This document shows, piece after piece, positions 17,299 through 25,888 of a stretch of 64,000 bases of DNA. Under the pieces are notes generated by a model. The model ran no database searches, was not told the origin of the DNA, and saw only the letters and a list, made by a program, of their open reading frames with translations. Source of the stretch: CALEAR01 sp035301485. Its GTDB lineage: Bacteria > Pseudomonadota > Gammaproteobacteria > Pseudomonadales > Alcanivoracaceae. Position numbers and translations under genes: made by a program. The number at the start of each line of letters is the position of its first letter. Position 1 is the stretch's first letter. The stretch lies in contig DATGUF010000041.1 of the NCBI GenBank assembly GCA_035301485.1, positions 1-64,000 on the forward strand, written 5' to 3'.

Positions 17299-17309
17299 TT
17301 GTAGACAAT
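17299..17309. promoter_or_regulatory. prp operator site 3 (weaker, core only)
   Basis: TTGT-AG-ACAAT keeps the core of sites 1 and 2 but not the outer GGA/TCC. Its centre is 62 bp from that of site 2, exactly twice the first spacing, and 34 bases before the gntR start codon. Confidence 0.5.
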
Positions 17310-17337
17310 AAAAACAAATCGGGAATACTTTATAGCC

Positions 17338-18054
17338 ATGACCTCTGCCATCAACACACAAGGTACGCTTGCAGATCAAGTTTTTAAGCAGCTGCAAGAT
17401 GATATTGTGATTGGTGTATTGGCACCAGGCACTAAGTTGCGCGAAGCAGAGCTAGCAGCTCGCTATGGCGTTAGCCGCGGGCCATTGCGTGAAGCCATTA
17501 GGCGTTTAGAGACCCGTAAGTTAGTAGAGCGAGCTCCCCATGTAGGTGCCCAAGTAGCTTCGCTCACCCTCCAAGACCTTGTTGAAATTTACCATGTACG
17601 AGAAGCTTTGGAAGGCATGGCCGCTAATTTAGCGGCTCAAAATATGTCCAAAGAAGCCATCCAAAAACTTTACGATGTGTTAGCGCAACACGAGCAGCAG
17701 CAAGATCTCAAAGAGGATGTTGCTTATTTCCAACGTGAAGGCGATTTAGATTTCCATTATCAAGTAATCCAAGGCAGCCACAATAATTCCCTCATACATA
17801 TGCTTATTGGCAACCTGTACCACATGGTGCGTATGTATCGATACCAATTTTCTACCGTTTCTAACCGTCCACAAATTGCTTTGCGCGAGCATCGCCAAAT
17901 TGTGGAAGCCATTGAGGCACGAGATGGTGAACTGGCCGAATGGCTAATGCGACGGCACATTAGTCGTGCCCGAGAAAACATTGAACGCCAGCATGCAGGG
18001 CAATCCCTAGCGCTGGCACCTGCAGAACCCAACACATTGGGCGTTAAGGAGTAA
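17338..18054 (+). CDS. GntR-family (FCD) regulator of the methylcitrate operon
   Basis: 238 residues: N-terminal winged helix-turn-helix (residues 10-80; LADQVFKQLQDDIV, LREAELAARYGVSRGPLREAIRRLE) and an all-helical FCD ligand domain (about 95-220) with H/D residues that usually bind a metal and an organic acid. As first gene of the prp operon it is probably the local repressor, responding to a methylcitrate-cycle intermediate; the AcnD/PrpF type of operon commonly has a GntR regulator where E. coli uses the sigma-54 activator PrpR. The AAGGAG ribosome site of prpB lies at its stop codon. Palindromes at 17203, 17234 and 17299 are likely its own operators. Confidence 0.9.
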   Translation: MTSAINTQGTLADQVFKQLQDDIVIGVLAPGTKLREAELAARYGVSRGPLREAIRRLETRKLVERAPHVGAQVASLTLQDLVEIYHVREALEGMAANLAAQNMSKEAIQKLYDVLAQHEQQQDLKEDVAYFQREGDLDFHYQVIQGSHNNSLIHMLIGNLYHMVRMYRYQFSTVSNRPQIALREHRQIVEAIEARDGELAEWLMRRHISRARENIERQHAGQSLALAPAEPNTLGVKE

Positions 18055-18056
18055 TC

Positions 18057-18947
18057 ATGAGTAACACATTAACCGCTGGCGGTCGTTTCCGTAAGGCGTT
18101 AGCAGAAGAGCAGCCTTTACAAATTATGGGCACCATCAACGCTTATGCAGCCATGATGGCAGAGCAGGTGGGCTACAAAGCCATCTACCTTTCCGGTGGT
18201 GGCGTGGCGAATGCTTCTTACGGCTTGCCAGACCTCGGCATGACGAGCTTAAACGATGTTTTAGAAGATGTGCGCCGCATTAGCGGTGCCACCGATGTAC
18301 CACTGTTGGTGGATATCGATACTGGTTGGGGCGGCGCCTTCAACATTGCACGCACTATTAAAGAAATGATTCGCGCGGGTGCAGGCGCTGTGCATTTAGA
18401 AGACCAAGTTGCACAAAAACGTTGTGGCCACAGACCGAACAAAGAAATTGTTTCTAAAGAAGAAATGGTAGATCGCATTACTGCTGCAGCTGATGCGCGT
18501 TATGACGAAGATTTCTTCATTATTGCCCGCACAGACTCCTTCCAAGCAGAAGGCTTAGAAGCTGCCATTGATAGAGCAAACGCCTGTTTAGAAGCAGGGG
18601 CCGATGGTATTTTCGCAGAAGCTGTGCATACACTAGACGACTACCGTGCTTTTTCTAAAGGCATTAACGGTGCGCCTTTACTAGCGAACATCACAGAATT
18701 TGGTGCTACGCCCTTGTTTACGCGCGATGAATTAGCAGAAGCTGGTGCAAACATGATCTTGTACCCATTGTCTGCTTTCCGTGCCATGAACCAGGCGGCG
18801 CTAAATGTATACAAAGCGATTCGTGAAGACGGCCATCAGCAGAACGTAGTAGATACCATGCAAACACGTATGGAACTTTACGACTTCTTAGGCTATCACG
18901 ATTATGAGCAAAAGCTTGATGAGCTATTCAAGCAAGGCAAAAACTAA
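18057..18947 (+). CDS. prpB: 2-methylisocitrate lyase
   Basis: 296 residues, the standard length. Cleaves 2-methylisocitrate to pyruvate and succinate, last step of the methylcitrate cycle. The signature loop KRCGHRPNK (KKCGH in most members) carries the active-site cysteine, and VDIDTGWGGAFN binds the metal. Starts 2 bases after the regulator gene, with its ribosome site overlapping that gene's stop. Confidence 0.95.
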   Translation: MSNTLTAGGRFRKALAEEQPLQIMGTINAYAAMMAEQVGYKAIYLSGGGVANASYGLPDLGMTSLNDVLEDVRRISGATDVPLLVDIDTGWGGAFNIARTIKEMIRAGAGAVHLEDQVAQKRCGHRPNKEIVSKEEMVDRITAAADARYDEDFFIIARTDSFQAEGLEAAIDRANACLEAGADGIFAEAVHTLDDYRAFSKGINGAPLLANITEFGATPLFTRDELAEAGANMILYPLSAFRAMNQAALNVYKAIREDGHQQNVVDTMQTRMELYDFLGYHDYEQKLDELFKQGKN

Positions 18948-18953
18948 AACCAG

Positions 18954-18997
18954 CGCCGGCTTTTTGTCGGCGTAAATCCACCAAGGGCTTAGCCCTT
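18954..18997 (+). repeat. two hairpins in the prpB-prpC gap
   Basis: First stem CGCCGGC (18954-18960) / GTCGGCG (18966-18972), one G-U pair, T5 loop. Second stem AAGGGC (18983-18988) / GCCCTT (18992-18997), 3-base loop. They lie between stop and start of consecutive operon genes and may mark processing or stability sites. Confidence 0.5.
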
Positions 18998-19027
18998 ATC
19001 ATTGATGAACAGATAGAGAGTTTTATC

Positions 19028-20155
19028 ATGGCGAAAAAAGAATTAGGCGGCGCTGGCTTACGTGGCCAAGTAGCAGGAAAAACAGCACTTTCCACTGTTG
19101 GTGTGAGTGGTTCCGGTTTAACCTACCGTGGTTATGACGTAAAGGATCTTGCTGAAAATTGCCAGTTTGAAGAAGTGGCTTATTTGATCCTAAAAGGGAA
19201 GCTGCCAAACCAAAAAGAGCTCGATGATTATAAGAGCAAACTCAAAGGCTTGCGCGGCTTACCTCAAGCATTAAAGGATGTTTTAGAACGCATTCCTGCC
19301 GAGGCTCATCCCATGGATGTAATGCGCACTGGTTGCTCTATGCTAGGTAACCTAGAAACAGAGCAAAGCTTTGCAGAGCAAGAAGATGTGGCAGACCGCA
19401 TGTTGGCAGTGTTCCCTTCCATCATTGCCTATTGGTACCGCTATAGCCACGATAACGTGCGCATTAAAACAGAAACTGATGACAACTCCATTGGTGCACA
19501 CTTCTTACATATGCTACGTGGTGAAAAGCCCAATGCATTGCACGAGCAAGTGATGAACGTTTCTCTTATTCTTTACGCTGAGCACGAGTTTAACGCTTCC
19601 ACCTTTACTGCTCGCGTGTGTGCTTCCACATTGTCTGATATTCATAGCTGCATCACAGGTGCTATTGGTTCCTTACGCGGGCCTTTACACGGCGGTGCGA
19701 ACGAAGCTGCTATGGATATGATTGAAAACTGGCAGAGCCCAGAAGAAGCAGAGAAAGAAATTCTTGGCATGCTAGAACGCAAAGACCTCATTATGGGCTT
19801 TGGCCACGCTATTTACCGTGAATCTGATCCGCGTAACGAAATTATCAAGCAATGGTCTGAAAAGCTGGCAGCAGATGTAGGCGACACCGTGCTGTACCCA
19901 GTTTCTGTGCGCGTTGAAGAAGTGATGTGGCGCGAAAAGAAACTCTTCTGTAACGCCGACTTCTTCCATGCTTCTGCTTACCATTTCATGGGCATTCCTA
20001 CTAAGCTGTTTACTCCTATCTTTGTGATGAGCCGCTTAACGGGTTGGGCAGCTCACGTTTTTGAGCAACGTGCAGACAACCGCATTATCCGCCCAAGCGC
20101 AGAGTATGTGGGTGAAGAACCACGTACTGTTGAGCCTATTGCAGAGCGTGCATAG
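19028..20155 (+). CDS. prpC: 2-methylcitrate synthase
   Basis: 375 residues, typical for the short methylcitrate synthases (citrate synthase itself is about 430). Condenses propionyl-CoA with oxaloacetate. Citrate-synthase catalytic residues are seen in LHGGANEAAMDMI (His) and GFGHAIYRESDPRN (His/Arg signature), and the aspartate in NADFFHASAYHF. ATG 19028 lies behind AGAGAG. Third gene of the prp operon, with hairpins on both sides. Confidence 0.95.
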   Translation: MAKKELGGAGLRGQVAGKTALSTVGVSGSGLTYRGYDVKDLAENCQFEEVAYLILKGKLPNQKELDDYKSKLKGLRGLPQALKDVLERIPAEAHPMDVMRTGCSMLGNLETEQSFAEQEDVADRMLAVFPSIIAYWYRYSHDNVRIKTETDDNSIGAHFLHMLRGEKPNALHEQVMNVSLILYAEHEFNASTFTARVCASTLSDIHSCITGAIGSLRGPLHGGANEAAMDMIENWQSPEEAEKEILGMLERKDLIMGFGHAIYRESDPRNEIIKQWSEKLAADVGDTVLYPVSVRVEEVMWREKKLFCNADFFHASAYHFMGIPTKLFTPIFVMSRLTGWAAHVFEQRADNRIIRPSAEYVGEEPRTVEPIAERA

Positions 20156-20162
20156 TTAAAGC

Positions 20163-20184
20163 TAGGCGGCAAATATGCCGCCTA
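20163..20184 (+). repeat. hairpin in the prpC-acnD gap
   Basis: Perfect 9-bp arms TAGGCGGCA (20163-20171) and TGCCGCCTA (20176-20184) with loop AATA. No clean T-run follows, so partial attenuation or mRNA protection is more likely than full termination. Confidence 0.55.
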
Positions 20185-20218
20185 AGCCATTCATTTTATT
20201 TACCTTAGGGTGATATTT

Positions 20219-22825
20219 GTGATTAAGTTAAACACCAAATACCGTAAGAAGCTTCCCGGCACGGATCTTGATTATTTCGATGCCCGTGAAGCTGTAAACG
20301 ATATTGAACCAGGCGCATACGAGAAGCTTTCTTATGTGTCGCGTGTGTTCGCTGAAAACTTAGTGCGCCGTTGTGAGCCAGAACACCTCACTGAAGCATT
20401 AGAGCAGCTTATTTATCGTAAAAGTGAATCGGATTTTCCTTGGTATCCCGCCCGTGTGGTAACCCACGATATTTTGGGGGGTACCGCATTAGTGGATCTA
20501 GCTGGATTGCGTGAAGCCATCGCAAAACAAGGCGGTGATGCTTGGAAAGTAAACCCAGTGGTGCCCACACAATTAATTGTTGACCACTCTTTAGCTGTGG
20601 AACATGGTGGTTTTGATCCAGATGCCATCGCTAAAAACCGCGAAGTTGAAGAGCGTCGTAACGAAGACCGTTTCCATTTTATCGATTGGACACGTACAGC
20701 CTTTGAAAACATCGACGTGATTCGCGCCGGTAACGGCATCATGCACCAAATTAACCTCGAAAAGATGTCGCCCGTGGTGCACAACCAAAATGGCATCGCG
20801 TTTCCAGACACCTGTGTGGGTACAGATAGCCATACGCCCCACGTTGACGCATTAGGTGTTATCGCTATTGGTGTGGGTGGATTAGAGGCTGAAGTAGTGA
20901 TGCTCGGACATCCTACTATGATGCGCCATCCAGATATTGTGGGTGTGGAACTAGCAGGTAAACGTCAGCCTGGCATTACTGCTACTGACATCGTGTTAGC
21001 TCTAACAGAGTTCTTACGTAATGAAGGCGTTGTATCTGCCTACATCGAGTTCTTTGGTGAAGGGGCAGACAGCCTCACCATTGGTGACCGTGCCACTATC
21101 TCCAACATGACTCCAGAATATGGCGCAACAGCCGCTATGTTCTACATCGATGAGCAAACAATCGATTATTTAAAACTAACAGGCCGTGACGCCGAACAAG
21201 TTAAATTGGTGGAGCAATACGCGAAGCACACCGGTTTGTGGTCTAGCGATCTCAAAACAGCTGAATATGATCGCGTTTTACGCTTTGATTTATCCACTGT
21301 AGTGCGTAACGTGGCAGGCCCATCTCGCCCACACGCACGCGTGGCCACCACCGATTTGCACGAGAAGGGCATCGCTGGCGATTGGACACCTAGTGAAGAT
21401 GGCAAAATGCCAGATCACGCTATGATTCTTGCGGCTATTACTAGCTGCACAAACACCAGTAACCCGCGTAACGTTGTGGCAGCTGGGCTTATTGCTAAAA
21501 AAGCCAACGAGCTTGGCTTAACCCGCAAACCTTGGGTTAAAACCTCTTTCGCACCAGGCTCGCGCGTTATTGAGCTCTACATGAACGAGTCTGGTTTACT
21601 GCCAGAACTTGAGAAATTAGGGTTTGGTATCGTTGGTTTTGCTTGCACCACCTGTAATGGTATGAGTGGTGCACTAGATCCAGAACTGGAAAAAGAAGTG
21701 ATTGAGCGCGGTATCCATACCACAGCTGTGCTGTCTGGCAACCGTAACTTCGACGGGCGTATTCACCCACACGTGAAAGAAGCTTTCTTAGCGTCGCCTC
21801 CATTAGTGGTGGCCTACGCTATTGCTGGCACTACCTTGTTTGATATTGAGCAAGATGCTTTAGGTTACGACAAAGATGGTAACCCCATCACCTTAAAAGA
21901 CATCTGGCCTTCAGACGAAGAAATCGATGCCATCGTAGGTGAGCACGTAAAACCAGAGCAGTTCAACAAAATCTACATACCCATGTTTAACCTAGATGAT
22001 GTGAAGCGCTCTGAAAGCCCCTTGTACGAATGGCGTGAAATGAGTACTTATATTCGCTGCCCGCCATATTGGGAAGGTGCTTTAGCTGCTGAAAATACCC
22101 TGACGGATCTTAAGCCGTTGGCTATTTTTGGCGACAACATCACCACCGACCATATTTCACCCTCCAACGCTATTACACGTGACAGCGCGGCAGGTGAATA
22201 TTTACACAGCATGGGCTTGCCGGAAGAGGACTATAACTCTTACGCCACCCACCGTGGTGACCACCTCACAGCACAGCGTGCCACTTTTGCAAACCCGAAA
22301 CTGTTTAACGAAATGGTACGTGATGAAGAGGGCAACGTTATCCAAGGCTCATTGGCGCGTGTAGAGCCAGAAGGCGAAGTAATGCGTATGTGGGAAGCTA
22401 TTGAAACCCACCTAGAGCGTAAAAACCGTCTCATTATTATTGCCGGAGCAGCTTACGGACAAGGTTCCTCACGCGACTGGGCAGCTAAAGGCCCACGTTT
22501 AGCTGGTGTTGAAACCATTGTTGCCGAAAGCTTCGAGCGTATTCACCGCACTAACTTAGTGGGAATGGGTATTTTGCCGCTGCAATTTGAAGCAGGCACA
22601 ACACGCAACACCCTCGAGTTAGATGGTACAGAGACGTACTCTGTTACCGGCACACCAGCACCTGGTGCTACGTTGACACTTGTGATTAAACGTCGTAACG
22701 GCGAAGTAAAGGAAGTTCCTGTTATTTGCCGCCTCGACACACAAGATGAAGTCGTCACTTATACTGCCGGTGGTGTGTTACAGCGTTTTGCGCAGGAGTT
22801 TTTAGCGGAAGAAGCTTCAGCCTAA
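20219..22825 (+). CDS. acnD: Fe/S-dependent 2-methylcitrate dehydratase AcnD
   Basis: 868 residues, an aconitase-like [4Fe-4S] enzyme that dehydrates 2-methylcitrate to 2-methyl-aconitate. Cluster cysteines lie in ITSCTNTSNPRN and GFACTTCNGMSG; the swivel domain with YGQGSSRDWAAKG closes the active site. Presence of prpF next to it separates AcnD from housekeeping AcnA. Start placed at GTG 20219, eight bases after TTAGGG; the GTG at 20210 overlaps that ribosome site. AcnD makes a 2-methyl-aconitate isomer that needs PrpF before it can be hydrated. Confidence 0.93.
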   Translation: MIKLNTKYRKKLPGTDLDYFDAREAVNDIEPGAYEKLSYVSRVFAENLVRRCEPEHLTEALEQLIYRKSESDFPWYPARVVTHDILGGTALVDLAGLREAIAKQGGDAWKVNPVVPTQLIVDHSLAVEHGGFDPDAIAKNREVEERRNEDRFHFIDWTRTAFENIDVIRAGNGIMHQINLEKMSPVVHNQNGIAFPDTCVGTDSHTPHVDALGVIAIGVGGLEAEVVMLGHPTMMRHPDIVGVELAGKRQPGITATDIVLALTEFLRNEGVVSAYIEFFGEGADSLTIGDRATISNMTPEYGATAAMFYIDEQTIDYLKLTGRDAEQVKLVEQYAKHTGLWSSDLKTAEYDRVLRFDLSTVVRNVAGPSRPHARVATTDLHEKGIAGDWTPSEDGKMPDHAMILAAITSCTNTSNPRNVVAAGLIAKKANELGLTRKPWVKTSFAPGSRVIELYMNESGLLPELEKLGFGIVGFACTTCNGMSGALDPELEKEVIERGIHTTAVLSGNRNFDGRIHPHVKEAFLASPPLVVAYAIAGTTLFDIEQDALGYDKDGNPITLKDIWPSDEEIDAIVGEHVKPEQFNKIYIPMFNLDDVKRSESPLYEWREMSTYIRCPPYWEGALAAENTLTDLKPLAIFGDNITTDHISPSNAITRDSAAGEYLHSMGLPEEDYNSYATHRGDHLTAQRATFANPKLFNEMVRDEEGNVIQGSLARVEPEGEVMRMWEAIETHLERKNRLIIIAGAAYGQGSSRDWAAKGPRLAGVETIVAESFERIHRTNLVGMGILPLQFEAGTTRNTLELDGTETYSVTGTPAPGATLTLVIKRRNGEVKEVPVICRLDTQDEVVTYTAGGVLQRFAQEFLAEEASA

Positions 22826-22878
22826 TACGCTAACGTTAAGCATTAAGCGGTTACTGATAAGTAGCCGCATCTCATTAT

Positions 22879-22937
22879 GTGGGAGCTGTTGTTCTAGCGA
22901 ATCCTGTTCGTTAGCAGGGCAGTTCCCACTTTTATTT
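22879..22937 (+). terminator. long hairpin with T-tract between acnD and prpF
   Basis: Outer arms GTGGGAGCTG (22879-22888) and CAGTTCCCAC (22920-22929), one mismatch; inner arms CTAGCGAA (22894-22901) and TTCGTTAG (22907-22914). TTTTATTT follows. It has the form of an intrinsic terminator inside the operon and could lower prpF expression relative to acnD. Confidence 0.6.
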
Positions 22938-22969
22938 GTATAGAGCGCATAACATGCGCGGAGTTAATT

Positions 22970-24148
22970 ATGGCCGGTCAAATAAAAATACCAGCAACTT
23001 ATATGCGCGGCGGCACCAGTAAAGGTGTGTTTTTCCGCCTGCAAGATTTGCCCGCTGCAGCACAACAACCAGGTGCGGCGCGCGATAAATTATTGTTACG
23101 TGTTATCGGTAGCCCAGATCCTTACGGTAAACACACAGATGGTATGGGTGGAGCCACTTCAAGTACTAGTAAAGCTGTGATTCTGTCGCCACCTACTGTG
23201 CCTGATCATGACGTTGATTATTTATTCGGCCAGGTGTCCATCGACAAGCCTTTTATTGATTGGAGTGGCAACTGCGGTAATTTAACAGCAGCAGTGGGTG
23301 CTTTTGCTATCGCATCAGGCCTAGTAAACAAAGAAAGAATCCCTGAAAACGGCCACTGCACAGTACGTATTTGGCAGGCCAATATCGAGAAAACCATTGT
23401 AGCCGAAATCCCCATCACTAACGGTGAAGTACAAGAAACCGGTGATTTCGAGCTTGATGGCGTTACTTTCCCTGCTGCAGAAGTGCAGGTGGCATTTATG
23501 GACCCTGCCGCAGATGATGGCACTCCCATGTTTCCCACCGGCAATTTGGTAGATAAATTAGAAGTGCCTGGCTTAGGCACCTTTGATGCCACCATGATTA
23601 GCGCAGGCATACCTACTGTGTTTGTACGTGCCGAGGATATTGGTTACACAGGCACAGAGTTGCAAGCCGATATTAACAGCGACCCAGAAGCTCTTGCGAA
23701 GTTAGAGAAGATACGGGCTTATGGCGCCTTGGCTATGGGCCTAATTAATGATGTGAAGGAAGCCGAAACCCGTCAACATACGCCCAAAGTGGCGTTTGTG
23801 GCCCCGCCTAAGGGCTATACGGCCTCTAGCGGTAAAACAATCAACACCGCAGATATTGACTTGCTCGTGCGCGCCGTTTCCATGGGGCAGTTACACCACG
23901 CCATGATGGGTACAGCTGCTGTGGCTATTGCAGCAGCCGTGTGTATACCTGGCACAGTGGTGAACGAAGCAGCAGGCGGCGGCGAGCGCCAAGCTGTTCG
24001 TTTTGGCCATCCCTCCGGCACCTTGCGCGTAGGCGCCGAAGCACAGCAAAAAAATGGCCAGTGGACGGTCACCAAAGCCATTATGAGCCGTAGTGCACGT
24101 GTATTAATGGAAGGCTGGGTGCGTGTTCCCGAAAACACGATGTTATAA
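22970..24148 (+). CDS. prpF: 2-methylaconitate cis-trans isomerase PrpF
   Basis: 392 residues of the PrpF family, two diaminopimelate-epimerase-like domains. Recognised by YMRGGTSKGVFF at the N-terminus, DWSGNCGNLTAAVG with the active-site cysteine, and the second half beginning GIPTVFV. Isomerises the product of AcnD so that the ordinary aconitase AcnB can act. It lies 144 bases after acnD, separated by a long hairpin. ATG 22970 is preceded by GCGGAG. Confidence 0.93.
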   Translation: MAGQIKIPATYMRGGTSKGVFFRLQDLPAAAQQPGAARDKLLLRVIGSPDPYGKHTDGMGGATSSTSKAVILSPPTVPDHDVDYLFGQVSIDKPFIDWSGNCGNLTAAVGAFAIASGLVNKERIPENGHCTVRIWQANIEKTIVAEIPITNGEVQETGDFELDGVTFPAAEVQVAFMDPAADDGTPMFPTGNLVDKLEVPGLGTFDATMISAGIPTVFVRAEDIGYTGTELQADINSDPEALAKLEKIRAYGALAMGLINDVKEAETRQHTPKVAFVAPPKGYTASSGKTINTADIDLLVRAVSMGQLHHAMMGTAAVAIAAAVCIPGTVVNEAAGGGERQAVRFGHPSGTLRVGAEAQQKNGQWTVTKAIMSRSARVLMEGWVRVPENTML

Positions 24149-24162
24149 CAAAGCCGAAAATC

Positions 24163-24189
24163 GCCATGCCACCTGCCTTGTGGCATGGC
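24163..24189. repeat. 10-bp perfect inverted repeat after prpF
   Basis: Arms GCCATGCCAC (24163-24172) and GTGGCATGGC (24180-24189), 7-base loop, no T-run. Probably the end signal of the prp transcript; the remaining bases to gspE (24190-24320) hold an A/T-rich stretch suitable for a promoter. Confidence 0.55.
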
Positions 24190-24320
24190 AACCATCTCCA
24201 AGCTTGCTACAATGCCCTTTATCAAGAATAAAGACTACTGACACTTAGCCTTGTTTAGCGTAAGGTCACTGTCTATCTTTTCTAAATATTAAAATAAAAC
24301 CAGCACACTAGTGCCTTGCC

Positions 24321-25886
24321 ATGAGCAGTAATGAGGACATGATGCAAGAGGCCGTTACTTCCACAGAACATGCGCAACACCCAGACGCTGATGCGCCAAT
24401 GGCAGCAAAGCAGCAAGTAGAGCAGCGGGAATTATTTAGTTATGGTTTTTCACGACGGCATCGCGTGTTGTTACGTGAAAACGATAACGCATTAGAATTA
24501 TGCTGCGTACCACCGATACAAGCGGATATATTGGCTGAAGTTCAGCGTACCATCGGCTTTATGCCTACAATTGTTACCTTGTCTGAAGAAGCCTTTGGTA
24601 GCGCACTGGCCATTGCTTACGAACAACAAAAAGGGGTAGCAGCTGAAGCAGCAGATAGCTTAGAAGATATGGACTTAGCTAGCTTGGCTGAAGCTTTGCC
24701 TGAAACATCTGATTTGCTTGAGCAAGAAGACGACGCCCCCATCATTCGGTTAATTAACGCGCTATTGCAAGAAGCTATCCGTGAAGATGCTTCAGATATC
24801 CATATTGAAACCTTCGAGCGACGCTTATTAGTGCGCATGCGTGTGGATGGCGTACTGCGGGAAGTACTGTCCCCGCGCCGCGAATTAGCGCCTTTGTTAG
24901 TTTCACGCATAAAGGTAATGGCGCGGCTTGATATCGCTGAAAAAAGAATTCCTCAGGATGGTCGTATTTCCTTACGCCTTGGTGGGCGTGATGTGGATGT
25001 GCGTGTTTCTACCATGCCATCGAGTAACGGCGAACGAGTAGTGCTGCGGTTGCTTGATAAACAAGCCGGCCGCCTAGAGCTTGGCCATCTAGGCATGGGC
25101 GAGGTGTGCTACCAAGAAATGATGGCGCAACTGAAAAAACCACACGGCATTATTTTAGTAACAGGCCCCACAGGTTCAGGTAAAACCACCACGCTTTATG
25201 CGGGCCTCACAGAGCTTAACGATGCCACACGTAATATTTTAACGGTGGAAGACCCCATTGAGTATCAGCTTGAAGGAATTGGCCAAACCCAAGTTAACTT
25301 ACGTGCAGACATGACCTTCGCGCGCGGGTTAAGAGCGATTTTACGACAAGACCCAGATGTGGTGATGATTGGTGAAATCCGTGATTTAGAAACCGCAGAA
25401 ATTGCTGTGCAAGCCAGTTTAACAGGGCACTTAGTACTTTCTACGCTTCACACCAACACCGCGGTGGGTGCCGTAACGCGCTTGCAAGATATGGGTATCG
25501 AACCTTTCTTGCTCTCTTCAAGCCTGCTCGCTGTTATGGCCCAACGGTTAGTACGTGTGCTCTGCCCACACTGCAAAGAAGGTGCTGTGGCCACAGCTAG
25601 CGAGCGCGAACTGTTAGGTTTAAGTGATGACGATAATACCTTGATTTACAAGCCAAATGGTTGTGAAAAATGCCATGACCAAGGTTATCGTGGGCGCACC
25701 GGTATTTACGAGTTAGTGGTAGTGGATACGGCTATGGCTGAATTAATACACAGCGGAGCCGGCGAACACCGTTTAGAAAAACTCGCCCGTGAGCGCACGC
25801 CTGGTATCCGCAGCGACGGGTGGCGTAAAGTACTCACTGGCGAAACGAGCATCGAAGAAGTGCTTCGTGTAACAAGAGAGCACTGA
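24321..25886 (+). CDS. gspE: type II secretion ATPase GspE
   Basis: 521-residue cytoplasmic ATPase that powers the type II secretion pseudopilus. N1/N2 domain up to about residue 230 with an Ala/Asp/Glu-rich linker near 105-145, Walker A GPTGSGKT at 282-289, Asp box VEDPIEYQ, Walker B region VVMIGEIRDLETAEIA, His box HLVLSTLHTN, and a tetracysteine zinc site (CPHC ... CEKC) in the C-terminal domain. All are features of GspE rather than twitching ATPases. First gene of a block in the order E-F-G-H-I-J-K-L-M. No clear ribosome site precedes the ATG, so the start could lie slightly downstream. Confidence 0.95.
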   Translation: MSSNEDMMQEAVTSTEHAQHPDADAPMAAKQQVEQRELFSYGFSRRHRVLLRENDNALELCCVPPIQADILAEVQRTIGFMPTIVTLSEEAFGSALAIAYEQQKGVAAEAADSLEDMDLASLAEALPETSDLLEQEDDAPIIRLINALLQEAIREDASDIHIETFERRLLVRMRVDGVLREVLSPRRELAPLLVSRIKVMARLDIAEKRIPQDGRISLRLGGRDVDVRVSTMPSSNGERVVLRLLDKQAGRLELGHLGMGEVCYQEMMAQLKKPHGIILVTGPTGSGKTTTLYAGLTELNDATRNILTVEDPIEYQLEGIGQTQVNLRADMTFARGLRAILRQDPDVVMIGEIRDLETAEIAVQASLTGHLVLSTLHTNTAVGAVTRLQDMGIEPFLLSSSLLAVMAQRLVRVLCPHCKEGAVATASERELLGLSDDDNTLIYKPNGCEKCHDQGYRGRTGIYELVVVDTAMAELIHSGAGEHRLEKLARERTPGIRSDGWRKVLTGETSIEEVLRVTREH

Positions 25887-25888
25887 TC

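Noticed and set aside
17203..17309. Integration or recombination site
   Set aside because: The palindromes are next to a GntR regulator gene with matching half-sites and regular spacing, so operator sites explain them better. No integrase gene exists in the window.
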